This document shows positions 1 to 13,372 of a DNA stretch of 64,000 nucleotides, piece after piece (within the stretch, counting starts at the first letter, position 1; every line of letters starts with the position of its first letter). The stretch covers positions 62,001 to 126,000 of the forward strand of contig JAMYHX010000044.1 of assembly GCA_025529335.1 (NCBI GenBank), written 5' to 3'. Source of the stretch: Rhizopus sp. PT2906. Its lineage: Eukaryota; Mucoromycota; Mucoromycetes; Mucorales; Rhizopodaceae. Under the pieces are notes generated by a model. It did no database searches and was not told the origin of the DNA. It worked only from the letters and a program-made list of their open reading frames with translations. The translations under genes were made by a program, and so were the position numbers.

Positions 1-1490
1 AGATCTTTAAATAGTGCAGCATTAGATGACACCAGCAAAGTGATTGAGATTTGTCTGCATGCCTCTTTTGCAGGAGTTGGACAAAAGCACTAACAAAAGA
101 TACAGTGCTTATTGAGACAAAAAGTGCTCCCCTACGATGCTATATGCGATATAAACCCATTATAAGACCAACATACATATGTTTTGAGCGCACCTTTGCC
201 CCCCTCTCCCCGATTCTGTAACTTTGAAATATATTTGACATCATTTAATTAAAGTTTAATAGAGATATCAACATCATCTATTGTTGGAGATAAAGCAAAT
301 GTTTATCGGCAAGACTTGTTAATAACTTTTAAACGAGTTGTATAACACAACCATATAGTAAAAATTAACGTATTCGTTAAGTTCCGTGACCATTCACAGT
401 AGATTAATACCAAGCGCTTCTCTTTGTACAGTATGTTGTACCTACGCCTGGCATTCTTTGAGTCAATGGAACGAATGCTGTCGTTTTGGGAAGGAGGCTA
501 GTGAGAAAAGTCAATCTTTATACTTGAAACGTACGTTTGATTTCTTATCATTTCAGAATCTAACAAAGAAGGGCTTTTCTCAGTGTTGTAGCCCTTTATC
601 AATTCTTGATATATCAAATAGAGCACTCCCAGTTATCGTAACATGATGCATGTATAATACAAATAGCATAAAGAGAATTCATAGAGTCAAAACTATCAAA
701 AGAACTAACACAGTAGCAGATTATTTCTTCTTCACCAACACCAATAAACCAATCCATATCTATTCATAAACGCCTTAAAGGAGTACTGTATTTTGATATA
801 TTATTGACGTTAATTTTATAAAATATTGTCGCAAAATAAAGAAAATATACAGCATATCCATGGATGTTAAGGCTGAATACTACGAAAATATTCTTGGCGA
901 CGACGAATTTACTTTCTGGAAAGAAGTATAGCTTACATTATGTGATTTAAGAATTGGTTAAGGTGGATATCTGTCTCTGTCATGTGTTGGTTAATTCGAA
1001 TTGTAACTGTACCACTGTCATTAGTTAACTGCGTGATCAAGCAAACAATGTTGAAGGAAGTAGTCATATTGATCGCGGTAGTAGTGTACTAGTATCAAAC
1101 AAGCAATCACGTTATACAAAGACGTTTAGCTCAGTCTACGCATCTACACGTATTGCATTACTACAAATAAACACAAGATAATGGCAAGCTTGCCTCTTTT
1201 TTTTTTTGATAATATCATTTTGACGCACGTCTTTTTTTTTAAAAAAAAACTTGTGTGCTAGTCTTAGCCTCTATCTATTCTCTGGAACTTACTCTTCAAA
1301 GTAGTCCCAAGAGTTTAATGGGTTTACATTCTGGAGAGTAAGGGCAGGTACTCCCTTTTTATATGATTATGGAGCAAGAGGGTTATCCAGGACAATATGA
1401 AATACAGAGAACTGCAACTTTTTAATGACCGAAGGGAAACGCACAAATTTGGGCTGGGTGCAATCAATTTTTTCCTTTATAATACCCAAA
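1..1490. other. Gene-poor left flank with repeat-like fragments
   Basis: No credible gene is visible. It is AT-rich and carries a T/A homopolymer palindrome near 1222-1248. A short stretch at about 803-842 resembles about 62203-62241, and about 1330-1400 weakly resembles 62395-62440, upstream of the Fanzor-like relic at the other end of the window. A short reading frame at about 860-929 ends in a TAG stop and could be a relic exon. The 386-646 open frame has no recognisable features and I do not call it. Confidence 0.4.
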
Positions 1491-1973
1491 ATGACTGTTG
1501 ATGCACCTAAACTGAACCCTCTCTATGCTTATCTCGGCTTATCGCCTGAATCTATTGATATTCAATCTTACCTCGGCACCAATTCATCTCCTACGATCTC
1601 AACCGTTCAACAATACACGTACCATGCATACAAATCGGAAGGCATTTCGCTTGGTTTTATCAAAGGTAGCGATAACTCACTCATTTTAGATTCTATCGAT
1701 ATCTATAACGCGCAGACACATGATGGCTTTCAGCCTTTTACACGACCACAAGACTTACCATGCAATCTTAAAAGAGACATGCAAGGCCATGAGATCGTTG
1801 CTTTGTTAGGTGAGCCTGACAGAAAAGGAGGTGGTGGTCGAACGAGAACACCGTGTTGGATAGAATATTTGTTCAAGACAGACAATAAGAGAGAATCAGG
1901 TATAGTCATTCAGCTTCATGGTGTTGAATGGGAAGACCGTGAAATGGGTTGGACTAGTCTTGTATTGTATTAA
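1491..1973 (+). CDS. Hypothetical protein, single exon
   Basis: Open frame of 160 codons from the ATG at 1491, which follows a pyrimidine-rich stretch and an AC-rich context like other starts here. The frame stays open upstream to an ATG at 1425 (182 residues). No signal peptide or membrane segment is seen. The protein is soluble-looking, with a Gly-rich turn (around 'RKGGGGRT', about residues 115-122) followed by alternating hydrophobic residues up to the C-terminal 'TSLVLY'. I do not recognise the family and assign no function. It is co-directional with the LAA1-type gene, which begins about 90 bp downstream after a CT-repeat leader (2024-2042). Confidence 0.55.
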   Translation: MTVDAPKLNPLYAYLGLSPESIDIQSYLGTNSSPTISTVQQYTYHAYKSEGISLGFIKGSDNSLILDSIDIYNAQTHDGFQPFTRPQDLPCNLKRDMQGHEIVALLGEPDRKGGGGRTRTPCWIEYLFKTDNKRESGIVIQLHGVEWEDREMGWTSLVLY

Positions 1974-2061
1974 AAAAAAATTCTGGGAATGAATAAACTT
2001 CTTTTGTTCTTTTGGTCTTGTTCTCTCTCTCTCTCTCTCTCTTATATACATATACATAGTA

Positions 2062-5000
2062 ATGCCACCGTCTTCCGGTCAACGACTGTCGAATAGAGCA
2101 CAACAAGATATTCCAGACGTTTTTCTTTTAGATGAGCAGAAAATACAGCCGAGTGAGACAACAGAAAAGCAGGAACTCTATGTCCTGCAGTGGTTGGCGC
2201 AGGTTGAAAGAGAGAGTAAAACGATAGACGTGGTATGGACAGATGGGTAATTGCACATAAATATTCTAATGTCTTCCCCTATAAAGGAAACACTGAAAAA
2301 GGCACAACCGATACTTGAAAAAAGCTTGCTTCGACTTATTTCACTCGCTTCAGCAAGACCACGCAGACCCATTCGCTTTCTCATCGGACGATGCTACATC
2401 ATCTTGTACACTCGAGGCGACACACGGACCCTATTTGATACAGTGACAGCACTTCATAGTCTGATTGCTACTAATAAAAATATTGACAAGGAGACAAAAA
2501 TGTAACGATTGATTCGTTTATGCCCTATTACTGCTGACATCCTTTTTCTTAGTGCGGCTATTTCAACAACAGGAGCTATCATGGGAGCGACTGGATCAAA
2601 GGTATATAACTATTTTTATATTTGACTTTTGTATTCATTGCTTTTTATTGTAGGTTCTGTCATTATTTGCCGAGACAGCCACCTTGTTTTTAAAAGTGAT
2701 AAAGAATAGCAATGTAAGTAAAATGGGAGGGATACGAGAAAGAGTCAGAATATAATGTGTATGTAGAATCCGCTCATTTTACGGCTCGAAACCATAGCTG
2801 CTTTTACTTTATTGTTGAAGGGTGCTGGTAAAGCAGCAACTGAATCCATCTTGAAAGATCTGATGAAACAGTTAAGGCATGGATTGGTTGATAAAGCCCT
2901 TGTGATGCGAGCTGCTTCAGCACAGGCAAGTACCCTTCACAACTTTTATCTTTGACATGCTAACAATCGCAAACTAGTGCCTGCAATCTGTTATTCAACA
3001 TGCGACACAATCATTTACTCAAGTTGAAATTGAATCTCTCTTACAGCATTGCTTCAAGGCATTTGAAAACTCAACCTTTCCAGTCCGTCGATCTGTCTCG
3101 TCATTATGTGCAACGATCTTATTATTTACGCAAAGACCAGCTACAGTTGATCCAGCCAAACCAAATATCCGGCACGCCACAACAGGAGAAGAGACAGTGC
3201 CGGCCAAAGCAGAAGATGCGGTCAGCGGCAAGAGTGTGACGTTGATGTCTGTTGAAGACATGCTCTCCCAGATATCTGGGTGCTACAACCGACCCAACAG
3301 TTCTCGTGAGCTCAGGACAGGGTTGATTGAGACTTATGCAACCTTGTTTATTTTGCTTGGGACGGAGTTTGTAGAGGCCAACTACGATACGATCACCAAA
3401 CATGTCTTGTGTGAGATATTGGATAAAGAACTATCAGCATCTGATAGTGCGTACCTTCGAGCTCAGGTGAACTTTCTTCTTCATCACACCATCAACAAGA
3501 AGCTCCTGAGTGAACATGGACAGGCATTTGCGATTAAAACGCTGACAAATAACTGGATCAAAAAGTGGCCACCTCTGATGGCGAACCAGGTGGCTCCAAG
3601 TAAACAAATCTTGTTATGTGTGACCAATCTGATATCACAGCTCGTATCAGAACTCGAAGGAGCAGCCAGCTCTGTGCAAGTAAGAAAAGCATCATGAAAT
3701 GAGAATGTACACTGAGCCCCCCCCTTTTTTTGCTTATTAGGAAGTCATTGTTGAACCTCTCTTCGTTTTGTTGAGTCATCCCAGTTTTGCGGTTCAGATG
3801 GCTGCTGTATGGTGCATTAGATGCTTTTGCAACGCATGTCCTTCTAATCTGTTAAAGCTTTTACCCAAAACGATGAACCTATTGGAAAAGGACTTGAACA
3901 ACCTGACCAACCCGACAACGACGACCAAGATATTTCAACGAACGATTGCGTATGCGTACACTGCTGCTGCCGTATTGAGTGTCTTTCCTGCTCATCCCAT
4001 ATACACATCATTCGAACTGAGCGCGCGAGCCATGTCACTGTCGAGTCAACTAGTGAAACAAGTTCACAAGGACCCCAAGATTGCTAGTGTTCAAGTACAG
4101 GTCGCGTGGACCTTGATTGGTTCTGTGATGTGCCTGGGACCAAACCTTGTCAAGATTCATCTACCACAACTACTACTGCTCTGGAAGAGCGCGTTGCCGA
4201 AACCGAGTGGTAAAGAAGTCAATTCGATTCGATCCGAACCTGAGTGGTCCTTTCTGTTCCATATCCGCGAATGTGCGATCAGCTCGATCTATAGCTTTTT
4301 ACTACACAATAGTCAATCGCTCGTCACCCTCGATATCGCCAAACGTATCGCTGCGTTACTCAACAACACGCTTGCATTCCTGGCTACAGCGCCTGTCACG
4401 TTTGCCCCCACCACGCTTTCGCCCTGTGTGCCCTACGAAACAAGATTGATTGACCAGTCTTATTGTCTTCGCCGACGCATCTTTCAATGCTTCATTACGC
4501 TTCGACCTCACCTGCCGACTTACGAGTCCTCACTCAACAGTCTGCTGCGACATTCACTGACGGTATTTATCGAACTGGACAAAATCTCTGCCTCCTCACG
4601 TGCTCAACAGCAAGTCACTGCTACCGTGCCTGGCCAGTTTGTGAGTGTTTGGAATATAGCAGACGGGCATGGATGTGGTGTAACGAGCAAGATGCGAGGA
4701 TACCATGTCGAGATTGTCTCTGCTGTTGAAGACACATATGAAGAAATCAACCGCGGGAAGGAGTGGATGACAAAGGACCGGTTTGAACGTGTTGAAGAGT
4801 TGCTGGAGCGGCCAATGATAGGTTCACTTGAGCTCGACCCGTTTTATGCATACACATACCATGACGGCAATAAAAAAAAATCCTACATCCCTCAGCCCGT
4901 GTCGCCATCGACCTCGTACGTGGACGCGAGCATTGAGTTATTTGCCACCTTATTCTGTAATCAGCCTACGCCTATTCAAGAGTCCACGTTTGAACTGATG

Positions 5001-8000
5001 ATCAAGGCCGTAAAGGACCCAAAGCTCGAAAAGAACTCACCTCGTCGTGCGGCTCTCTTGGTCAATATCGTTGTTGCCCTGATTGGCGCTTTCAAGCATA
5101 TGGCGGTCTTATCGAGAAAGAAGAAGGAGGTAATTGGATTGAGCCCGAAAGCGACACAGCTGCTTCAGGAAATTCTGATGGAAGTCGTTACTCATCCTGA
5201 TCCTTATTTAAGAAATGTTGCATGTGAAGCGATTGGACGTCTGACAAACATCGTAGGTGGCACGTTTGTTGCCTCACAGATGCAGATTCTAGTTGACCTT
5301 GTCGTCAGCAACCGAGATCCGGATGTTCGAGCTGGATGTGCATTGGCGATTGGATACATTTATAGTCATGTCGGTGGTATGGCTGCTGCAACACACTTGA
5401 AGACGATCGTTGGTATCCTGTTGTCACTAAGTAGTGATCCGCATCCGGTGGTCCATGCCTGGGCACTTGAAGCAATGGCTATGACGGTCAGTGCAGCTGG
5501 TTTGATGTTTTCGAGTTATGTCAATAGTACGCTCGGCATGGTGGCCAAGTTATATCTCAGTGAGACGCACGAGCCTGGAAGTGGATCGATCGCAGTCAGC
5601 AACGCTGGCATGTCTGTTGGATTCACAGCATATCAAGAGTTTGGACGTATCATTTACGAGCTTATTGGCACCCTGGGTCCAGAACTGCAGGCTTCGCCCA
5701 AGGTGAGAGAGCTTTGCTTGAATATGGTCGAAGAACTCAAGTTGGAACCTGACGAGAGAGTCAATGTAGAAGCGATTCGATGTATTCAGCATTTCTTGAT
5801 GTTTGCACCCAAGTATCTTAATGTCTATGATCTCGTTCCCTATCTCCAGCATCAAATCACAAGTCTTCACTTACCGCTAAAACGCGCAGCAGTCACCTGC
5901 TTGTATCAGCTAGTACAGCGTGATTCAGAGCTTGTGTTTAAAGCAGCGCAGCCGGGTCTTGATAGCGAGCTGTTCAAGATGCTTGACACCGATCCACAGC
6001 TATCTGATGTCAAGAACGTTATCCGCAACTGGCTACAGGAAACAGCAGTAGCTGAACCTTCGATCTGGGTAAACATCACAAAGCGTATCGTGACAGGTGC
6101 CGCGGTTCCTACATCAACAACGTCGGACACATTGGACAATGATGCAGGTAAAAAGTCGTTTGATGATGAAGAAGATGACGAATTTGGCGATGATGATGCA
6201 GATGGATTTGTGGATGAAGATAACACAGATATCACTACCACTGTAGCAGATGCGTCTGGCTTGACGGCCAAACTCTCTATCAATGTCGAGATCCCTCCTC
6301 GGTGGCGCACACAACTCTTTGCACTTGAATGTCTTCAGCAAACAATCGAGCTCGTGGCTGCAAGCGGTATTCGCGAACACTTTGATCTCATATTAGCACG
6401 TCGTCGTCGACAACAGGCAGGGCTAGGTGACTACCTTGTCTTTCGTGTGCCTGATCTCATTCGACTTTCGTTTACAGCTGCAACTGCTCATGTCAATGAA
6501 CTTAGACTAGCAGGTATTCATTTGTTACGACTCGTGATTGAAAAATTCGCTACGACTGCCGATGCTGATCTGGAAGATATGTTGCTCCTTGAACAGTACT
6601 CTGCGCAAATTGGCGCTGCACTGACGCCTGCCTTTGGTGTTGACTCATCTTCGGAAATTGTTGCGGCTGCAGTAAAAGTATGTGCTATCTATGTAGGTAG
6701 CGGTATTGTCAAGGACCTGTATCAGCTGGGTCGTGTGCTAAAGCTTTTGACATCTGCGCTGGACCGCTGTAAAGGGGAAACAAAATTAACAGGTGTAGGA
6801 GAGGTCAAAGATTTGAGCTCTCATGCTTCGGTTATGGTCAAACTGGCCGTCTTGAATGCTTGGGCCGAACTTCAAGTCGCAAGCCAAAGACAAGGTTACC
6901 TCAAGCAGATACTGCAGCCCAATCTGAGCGTCCTGTCGTCCATGTGGCTCCGTTCTCTACAGGATTATGCACGTATCCGTTTAGAATCAGATATTGTCGC
7001 GTTGTCAAATCGTAGTGAACGTATTCAAACGGCATCGAATAGCAGTATTGATTCAATGTATTCAGCTGCTACAAAAGACGTTGTGCTACCGTATTACCGT
7101 CGTTCATGGCTCAAGATTATGGAAGCAGTGGCTACTCTAGTGGAAACACAAACACCGGCCATGCTTGAAGCGATAGCAAATAATCCGGACTCGAGAGCGG
7201 ATGGACAGGCGTCTAATCTGTTTTATATTCTCTTTGGCCTCTGTATCGAAAGTTTGTCACGCGCATCCAGCAGCAGCAAAACCGATTCGACGACCATTCC
7301 TATCTGTCTGCGTACCCTCCGTACCTTCATTCAGCCTTCCCTTGCGAGTAATCAGTTTGTGCCAAAAGCAGTCTTCTTGGAGCTGATGAATGTCTTTGAT
7401 CGTCTCATTCGAACAGAGAGCTACAAGATTCAAATGATCATTGTTGAAACCGTTCAGCGGCTAGTTCAGAATTATGGTGCCTCGTATCTGTGCGATGACC
7501 TGGAGAATGATTCTTCTGAATCCAATGCATTCCCAACCACGTCAAAGATGTATTATATTTTGAGAGTCCTCATCAACGTCTTTCTTCAGTATGTTCCTGG
7601 GCTATCAACCAAGCGAACGTCATTGCCGCCCTCTGATGCCTCGGATAACTTGGATATATTGCTTAACCTTTCGCTTGATTCATTTGCTCAGTTGGTAGGA
7701 ATCACGCCTAGACAATACAAGGTGGATCTCTTGGCCGTTTGTCTACGGGTATTCTCGGATATCTTTACAAACGAGAGATTTATACAGACCCTAGCGCCCC
7801 GTGCGCTCGTATCGTTGAAGACTGCCGTTTTCAACTTTGAATCAAACTTGTTACCCACAGATGTTGTATATTTATCAAAGATTGTTACAGCAACAACGCA
7901 TACGCTCTTGGGAAACTTTTATTCGTATGTCTATTGTCTTTATAAAGAGTACACACACTAATCTGCTTATAGGCTACAATATGAAAAGGAAGAGCTGACA

Positions 8001-8808
8001 ACTGCTTCACAAAAGAATAGGTTATTGGCCACAGTACTGGTGATGACGGGTTGTCCTCAAGCCACTTTACATTCAACAGAATCAAGAGCTCAGCTTATCA
8101 ATGTGCTTAAAATGTGCTTACCGTCCAATAATTCCGAGGTAGATATAATATTTAATCATTTTTAACTTGTTTTACTTACATATAACAGCTATCTGCAACG
8201 GCTCATCAGTGCGTCCGTAACTTTATCTCGCTTCCTGAAAAGAAGAATATCCTGTCACTGGCTACTTTAGGACAGGTCATGACTAGCTCTTTATTGTCTT
8301 TTACTATAACTCGCATTGTAGCAGCCAAACATACCAATGACATGCTTCCTGTGCTAAATGAAAATATCAAAACCTTGCTGACACTTTTGAACAGTGTTCA
8401 AGAAGAACAACGTAAGAAAGGATACCCTATTTTGAGGAAAAGGTGCTAACCCTCTCTCATCTATTGATAGAATATTCTGTTCTTTGCATCATTTTACCCA
8501 CACTAACCATCTTACTGGATGACCCTCCATACAATGGAACCGAATCCAGGGTTCATGATGCATCTTTGACGCATCTACTCTCGATTGCTACCAATATGCC
8601 TGCCGTATTCCGTGAGACCGTATTAAAGCTACCTCATCATATTCGCGTCAAACTTGAATCGGTTATGCGATACAGTATTTTAGAAAAACAAAAGCAGCAA
8701 CAAGAACAACAGCAGCAAATAAAAGAAGAGCAACAGCGTAGAGCAATGAATGAAGATCATAAGCAGCCAACGATTGCGCTTAAAATGGACTTTAGTCATT
8801 TTGGATAA
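2062..8808 (+). CDS. LAA1: HEAT-repeat protein of the LAA1/HEATR5 family
   Basis: Large HEAT-repeat protein that in yeast and animals works with the AP-1 clathrin adaptor in trans-Golgi/endosome traffic. Exons: 2062-2232, 2287-2501, 2553-2601, 2654-2713, 2767-2925, 2978-3679, 3741-7924, 7973-8138, 8189-8411, 8471-8808. All phases fit and give about 2088 residues, close to human HEATR5B (about 2070). The N-terminus ('LQWLAQVERE', then 'LEKSLLRLISLASARP') fits the family and HEAT-like helices fill exon 7. A strongly acidic insert lies at about residues 1258-1283 and a Gln/Glu-rich low-complexity tail near the C-terminus. The intron at 2926-2977 must use a GC-AG donor to keep frame. Apart from splice assumptions the gene looks intact. 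The family call rests on remembered similarity. Confidence 0.88.
2926..2977 (+). other. GC-AG intron in the LAA1-type gene
   Basis: The donor reads GCAAGT directly after ...GCACAG and the acceptor ends ...AACTAG. Joining 2925 to 2978 keeps phase 0 and continues the HEAT region; no nearby GT donor does so. Confidence 0.8.
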
Positions 8809-8894
8809 TGATGTGTACATACAGAGTTAATTAGATGACGTATTTACTTTTTAATAAAAATGAGTGTATTCAATTGAATGCCAAAGAATTCAAT

Positions 8895-8930
<36 letters not shown>

Positions 8931-10550
8931 ATTCAAAACATGCTTGCAAGCATCGCTTCTGTACACAAGATGAGTAAATTCGGATAATAATGTTTCGATT
9001 TTTACATACTAGAATAAGCTATACATACTGTATGTGTTATTCTCTGAAATGATTATTTTCGGATGCTTCCCTTTCACAAGGCAGCTACTCAAAATATGAC
9101 TACTAAAGTTTGTAGCAAAAGCTACAGTATGCAATGTTCCCTTGTTAAATGTGGTCCCTTATTCCACTTTCTATATTATTTACTTGTTTCCTGTCGTTTG
9201 ATCGTTTTTTAACGTTCTTAAAAAAATATTTAGACAACACAGTGCGATATTGGTTCAATTATCTAAACAAACACCTAACAAAGGTCAGACGTTTTCTTTC
9301 TATACGTGCTTCAGTATCAGCACTAAAGGGTGACCTTTTCTTAAAGCAGTTGTCGCATCTGCTTTCTTGCATCTATTTAATCACTTATATACAATTATAC
9401 ATATCTCCATCAGCTTTAACAAAAATACAGTAATGGGGTAGTATAAAATAAACTTTACAATGAAATAAGTAAAAGAAGCATCACCTATTTCAGTCTTCTC
9501 ATTGGTATACAAGAGCCTAGATATGCATTCATTTAATAGTGCATTATTTTTTCTTTTCTCTCTCGAAACATAAAGCAGCGAGAGTACGGCTTGTAGGCAT
9601 GTTTATAAATGAGGAAATTCAAATATCAATATTGAAATAGATCAACCACTTTAGCAAATAAGACAAGTTTTGCGTCATTATCACCAATTAAAAAGACTAG
9701 TCTCTGACCAAACCGACTGAGAGAGTATTTATAAATACATAACGTAATTATTATTACATGGTATGTCTGACAACCTAAGCCCTGTTCATGTTACGACACG
9801 GTGTTTGTAAATATGTGGGCTCTTTTCCCCCTTTAGCCGTGGATAAATAAAGTAACACAATGACCAAGTCGGATTTCCTCAATTGGGCTTGTCCACATTA
9901 GGGGGTGAGGTTAGGCCAAGTAACGATTTCTGTCAATAGAAATGTTTGTGTTAATGAATGTTGTCTTGACACAAATGATTGTTGCTGTGTAACTGTCACA
10001 AAAAGACATGGATATGGAACGAGATGGCATGATGAGGTCTCCTTTGTATACATGGAAATAAATTGCAAATCATGCATTTTATTGTTCTTTGGAATATTGC
10101 TCATCTCCCTTCTGTGGCAAGCTTTACAATATAGGTTTTGTCAACGGCCTGAAATTAAGCTTTATTGTAGTTTTTATTTCAAATCAAATCAAAGACCTGT
10201 TCAACTTTTGAAGCGGTGCAGAGCCAAGAGACAGAAAGGCGTTATAAAGAACTCTGTAAGATAATAAACGGCTTAAATATGCAAAAGAATAGCAGTAGAA
10301 TGAAGGATATATGTCATTGACAATGAGGATAAATTTACGCGGCAAAATAAAATTGGGGTTCTAATGTTTGGTAAAGCAGTTTTTCCTCCGCTGTACACTA
10401 CGCGCACGAGGGTCTTACATCAAAGAGCATGGAAAGATATCTGTTCTCTGAACAGGTTTACCTTGACGCTATGAATTAAAAAGGTTTGTTGACGACATCA
10501 CAGGTAGCGCTTGTAACATGAACCCTCTCGTAGACTTCCTCATGCGCGTA
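8809..10550. other. AT-rich intergenic region without a convincing gene
   Basis: It holds a 32-nt T run (8896-8927) shortly after the LAA1 stop and several unremarkable open frames (for example 9149-9433 and 9905-10264) with biased composition and no recognisable domain. The second half may be flank of the helicase relic that follows. No RNA gene was seen. Confidence 0.5.
8896..8927 (+). repeat. Poly(T) tract, 32 nt
   Basis: Uninterrupted T run 87 bp downstream of the LAA1-type stop codon. It could be a homopolymer expansion or the poly(A) tail of a minus-strand retro-insertion; no retrosequence was recognised beside it. Confidence 0.9.
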
Positions 10551-12181
10551 GTGTGCACCAGAAAATGGCATTTATCAATTTTCATGCCTTTTTTCCACAG
10601 CTGCTATGTTTAATTGAGGACGAAATTATACTTTTCAATCACTTTGAAAATTACTTGACGAAAACAAATGTTCATGACTGGAAGTATGACGGCCCAGAAA
10701 ACCAGTTACTTGACCCTGGATCTCATTCTACTGTTGAAACTGCTGATTTACAAAAATCTGGTTCAATATACAAATCCGTTTAACCTAGCTGAAAGCTAAA
10801 AACTCTACACTATATTCAGAGGCTGAAAACGAAAAAAAAAATCGCAAATGTCATTGGGTATATAGAGTTCTTATCTACAGCTGGGCCAATCAAAAAGATT
10901 TCAAGAGAAAATGAATGGCAAAACACATATCAGCAACCTTTAGAGAGTAAAGTCAATACTATACAAGTCGGTAATATTCGTGTCAAGCGCTGCTAGAACT
11001 GGAAAATCCTATACATTGAAAATGTTCGAAAGGCATTACAAAATAGAAGGATACAAGGTAATGACCAGGCAAATCTGTTTATTTAAATTTTTTGCTCTAA
11101 CATTATGAATCAATCTATGGACCTTTTAAACTGGCTCTCATTAGTGTTGTTGCATTCAATATCAATGGAATCACGACTCATCTATTCTTTAGAATGGCTA
11201 ATTCCTCACAAGGTCCCAGCTGCTTGAGGTTGGGTGAAATTGTGAAACTATACTCAAAAGTGATGTTTCTGGATGTGAAGAATGATGCTTTAACCTGAAC
11301 AACACAAAGAGTGACAGCAACGGGTGGTATCAAAGCAATCTGCTTTTGGTGACGTTGTCCAGCTACTGCTTGTACGTATCAATGAAGGCTTAGTTTGGGA
11401 AACTCCACTCTACAATTTTTCTGCCAAGTTCTTATTGTATACCCCTATTCAACAAGTGGACCAAAACCTTATTAGTGTGCTCAACAAGGTTCGTGTTTCC
11501 AAGTTTGATGAGGATGTCATTACGTTCATCAATTCAAGAACTGTGCTCAAAAGTGACCTTTTACAAAACTGTCTGCGTCTCTATACAACAAGAAGTAATG
11601 TTGATTGTGCCAACTGAAAGAGTTCAAACGCTTTGAAGGTGAGCCGATTTGTGTTCCTGCGTTTGATATTTACAATGGTGGTAATCGCAAATCTGCCTCT
11701 CATACTTTGAAGGAAACAAGACTTCTGCAGGAGCTGCAATTAAAGCCAAATATGCCTGTTATGTTAATTCAGGATTTGCAGATAGGCAGAGGCTGGGTCA
11801 ATGGTACGTTGGCAAAGGCCACTGAGATTGACGACGAGAACATATTACTGGTGAAACAGGGAGAAGAAGGTGCCGAACACTCGCTGTGGATTCAAAGGAT
11901 TTTAAGATCAATTGCTGGTACGACCTATGTTAGAACTCGATTGTTTCTACATTTGCTACGGCAATTCACAAAGCATTACCATTAACTCCGTCGCTATTCA
12001 TTTGGATCATATGCCATCTCATGGTCAGCTGTACGTTGCAATGTCTCGAGTGCGTAAGGCAGACGATCTGTACCTTTTTGGTACAGATATACCAGTTAGG
12101 ATCAAGAGAAAGTTTGGTGTTAATCTTGATGCCATTGATATGATTGATTATTCTGAGCAAAAGCACCAAAGAATACAATAA
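10550..12181 (+). pseudogene. Decayed PIF1-family helicase (Helitron-type or domesticated)
   Basis: Pieces of a PIF1-like ATP-dependent DNA helicase follow one another in different frames. A degenerate Walker A ('SSAARTGKSYTL') lies at about 10975-11020. A segment 'AFGDVVQLLLV' (compare the family's FGDxxQLPPV) follows at about 11340. A late-domain segment ('LKPNMPVMLIQDL') lies at about 11740-11790. The motif VI region ('GQLYVAMSRVRKADDLYLFG') is at about 12025-12085. At least three frame changes or stops separate them (for example at 11617 and near 11950), and Walker A has Ala-Arg where the family has Gly/Thr residues. PIF1-like genes of this type are abundant in fungal Helitrons; no Rep/HUH domain or element end was found. 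I read it as a pseudogene, not a multi-intron gene, because splice sites do not join the pieces. Confidence 0.75.
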
Positions 12182-13070
12182 ATTTGAACATGATTTCTAC
12201 CAAAACATACTACTCTTAAACTTCAAAAGTAATATATCAAATTCTATCAAATGTAGAGCTTTCAATAACAAATGTATCTTTCTCAAGCAAATCCTATCAA
12301 ATAATAAAGGCTAAGTAATATTAATATTATTTCTTTGATTTACCGTAAACAACTGCTCCCCCCATGACAACTTACACAAGTGCTCCATATAAGAGACTCG
12401 AATCAACACAAAAATATGTGGCCTACATGAACTTTAATCAGCACCAAGTATAAATCCTGTTCAAATGGATCAAAATATAGTTGATGTTTAATAGATGCTT
12501 TGAGACGATTTAATGATTACAATATACAATTTTTTTCTCATTCTCAAAAAAGTGCTACGATTTGCAAATTACAATGTGTGGATCCTTTGGGGAGAAAAAA
12601 GGGTGTCCATCCAAATACAGTTTATTTTGTACAGTAATGTTGCATCATTCAGACATTGATAATACCTGGTATCTTAAAAGTATCACCTTCTAGAAATTTA
12701 TCATCATTCCCCCCCTCTCTTTTAAACTAGATGTCCAAATCAGGAATACAACAACGGGGAAATGTAACATTGTCTGTGGTCCCAAGACGAACAGGGCTTC
12801 ATTGTGTAAAAAAATCACAAAGCTTATCGACCTATGGCCCAGAACCATACGTGTCTGTGTGTTGACGTGGGATTACAAGTGACAAATAAAGAAACTGTAA
12901 TTTCTAAGAACATGAGAAAAGATGTTATGGCTAAATAATTACACGGCAAGAGAATCAGTGTTTAATTTTTGAATCAACCAAACAAAAAAGATGAGAGGAG
13001 GATTATGAGAAAAAGACTATACAAAGAGAAGAGAGAATACGCTCGTTTTTTTTCTTTACTATTATCCAAC
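12182..13070. other. Intergenic region, nothing recognised
   Basis: AT-rich, with only short open frames. It may contain the 3' flank of the helicase relic. No RNA gene, repeat or promoter signature can be supported. Confidence 0.5.
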
Positions 13071-13372
13071 ATGACTACATCCAATACCTCACCTGTCAAA
13101 TTGAACTCCATTTTAAAGCTCTCTCTTTGTAATGAACAAGGTAAATGTCTCTTGTGTTAACTCTGAACCACAAACTGATTTTTATTATAGTACGGTACAA
13201 GGGAAGTAAACGTATTTACAATGATTGGCTACTTGAAAGAGTCATTCAATTTATCCATACCCTCGACCTTCCTACACATCAACAACGCTCTGTTTATGCT
13301 GGTCGTGTTCAAAGATCTCGTCCACCCTCATCGATTCGAATAAAAAGAAATTCTCCGGTCAGTGGCCGTTAA
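13071..13372 (+). CDS. Small hypothetical protein, two exons
   Basis: Proposed exons 13071-13140 and 13191-13372, joined across a 50-nt intron with GTAAAT donor and TTATAG acceptor. The join keeps frame and gives about 83 residues. The product is basic, with a predicted amphipathic helix around 'WLLERVIQFIHTLD' and an Arg/Ser/Pro-rich tail. The upstream frame is open to 12969, so the start could be further 5'. I do not recognise the family. Support is only the clean intron and coding continuity. Confidence 0.35.

Noticed and set aside
5906..6380. Open frames on the minus strand inside the LAA1-type gene
   Set aside because: They mirror the acidic and HEAT-coding sequence in other frames, have no independent features and lie within a clearly coding exon.
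9149..9433. 94-codon hydrophobic plus-strand frame
   Set aside because: AT-rich composition alone gives Phe/Leu-rich frames; no start context, splice signals or family resemblance.
9905..10264. 119-codon frame with a membrane-like segment and Cys cluster
   Set aside because: No recognisable family; it lies beside an element relic and has a composition similar to neighbouring non-coding DNA.
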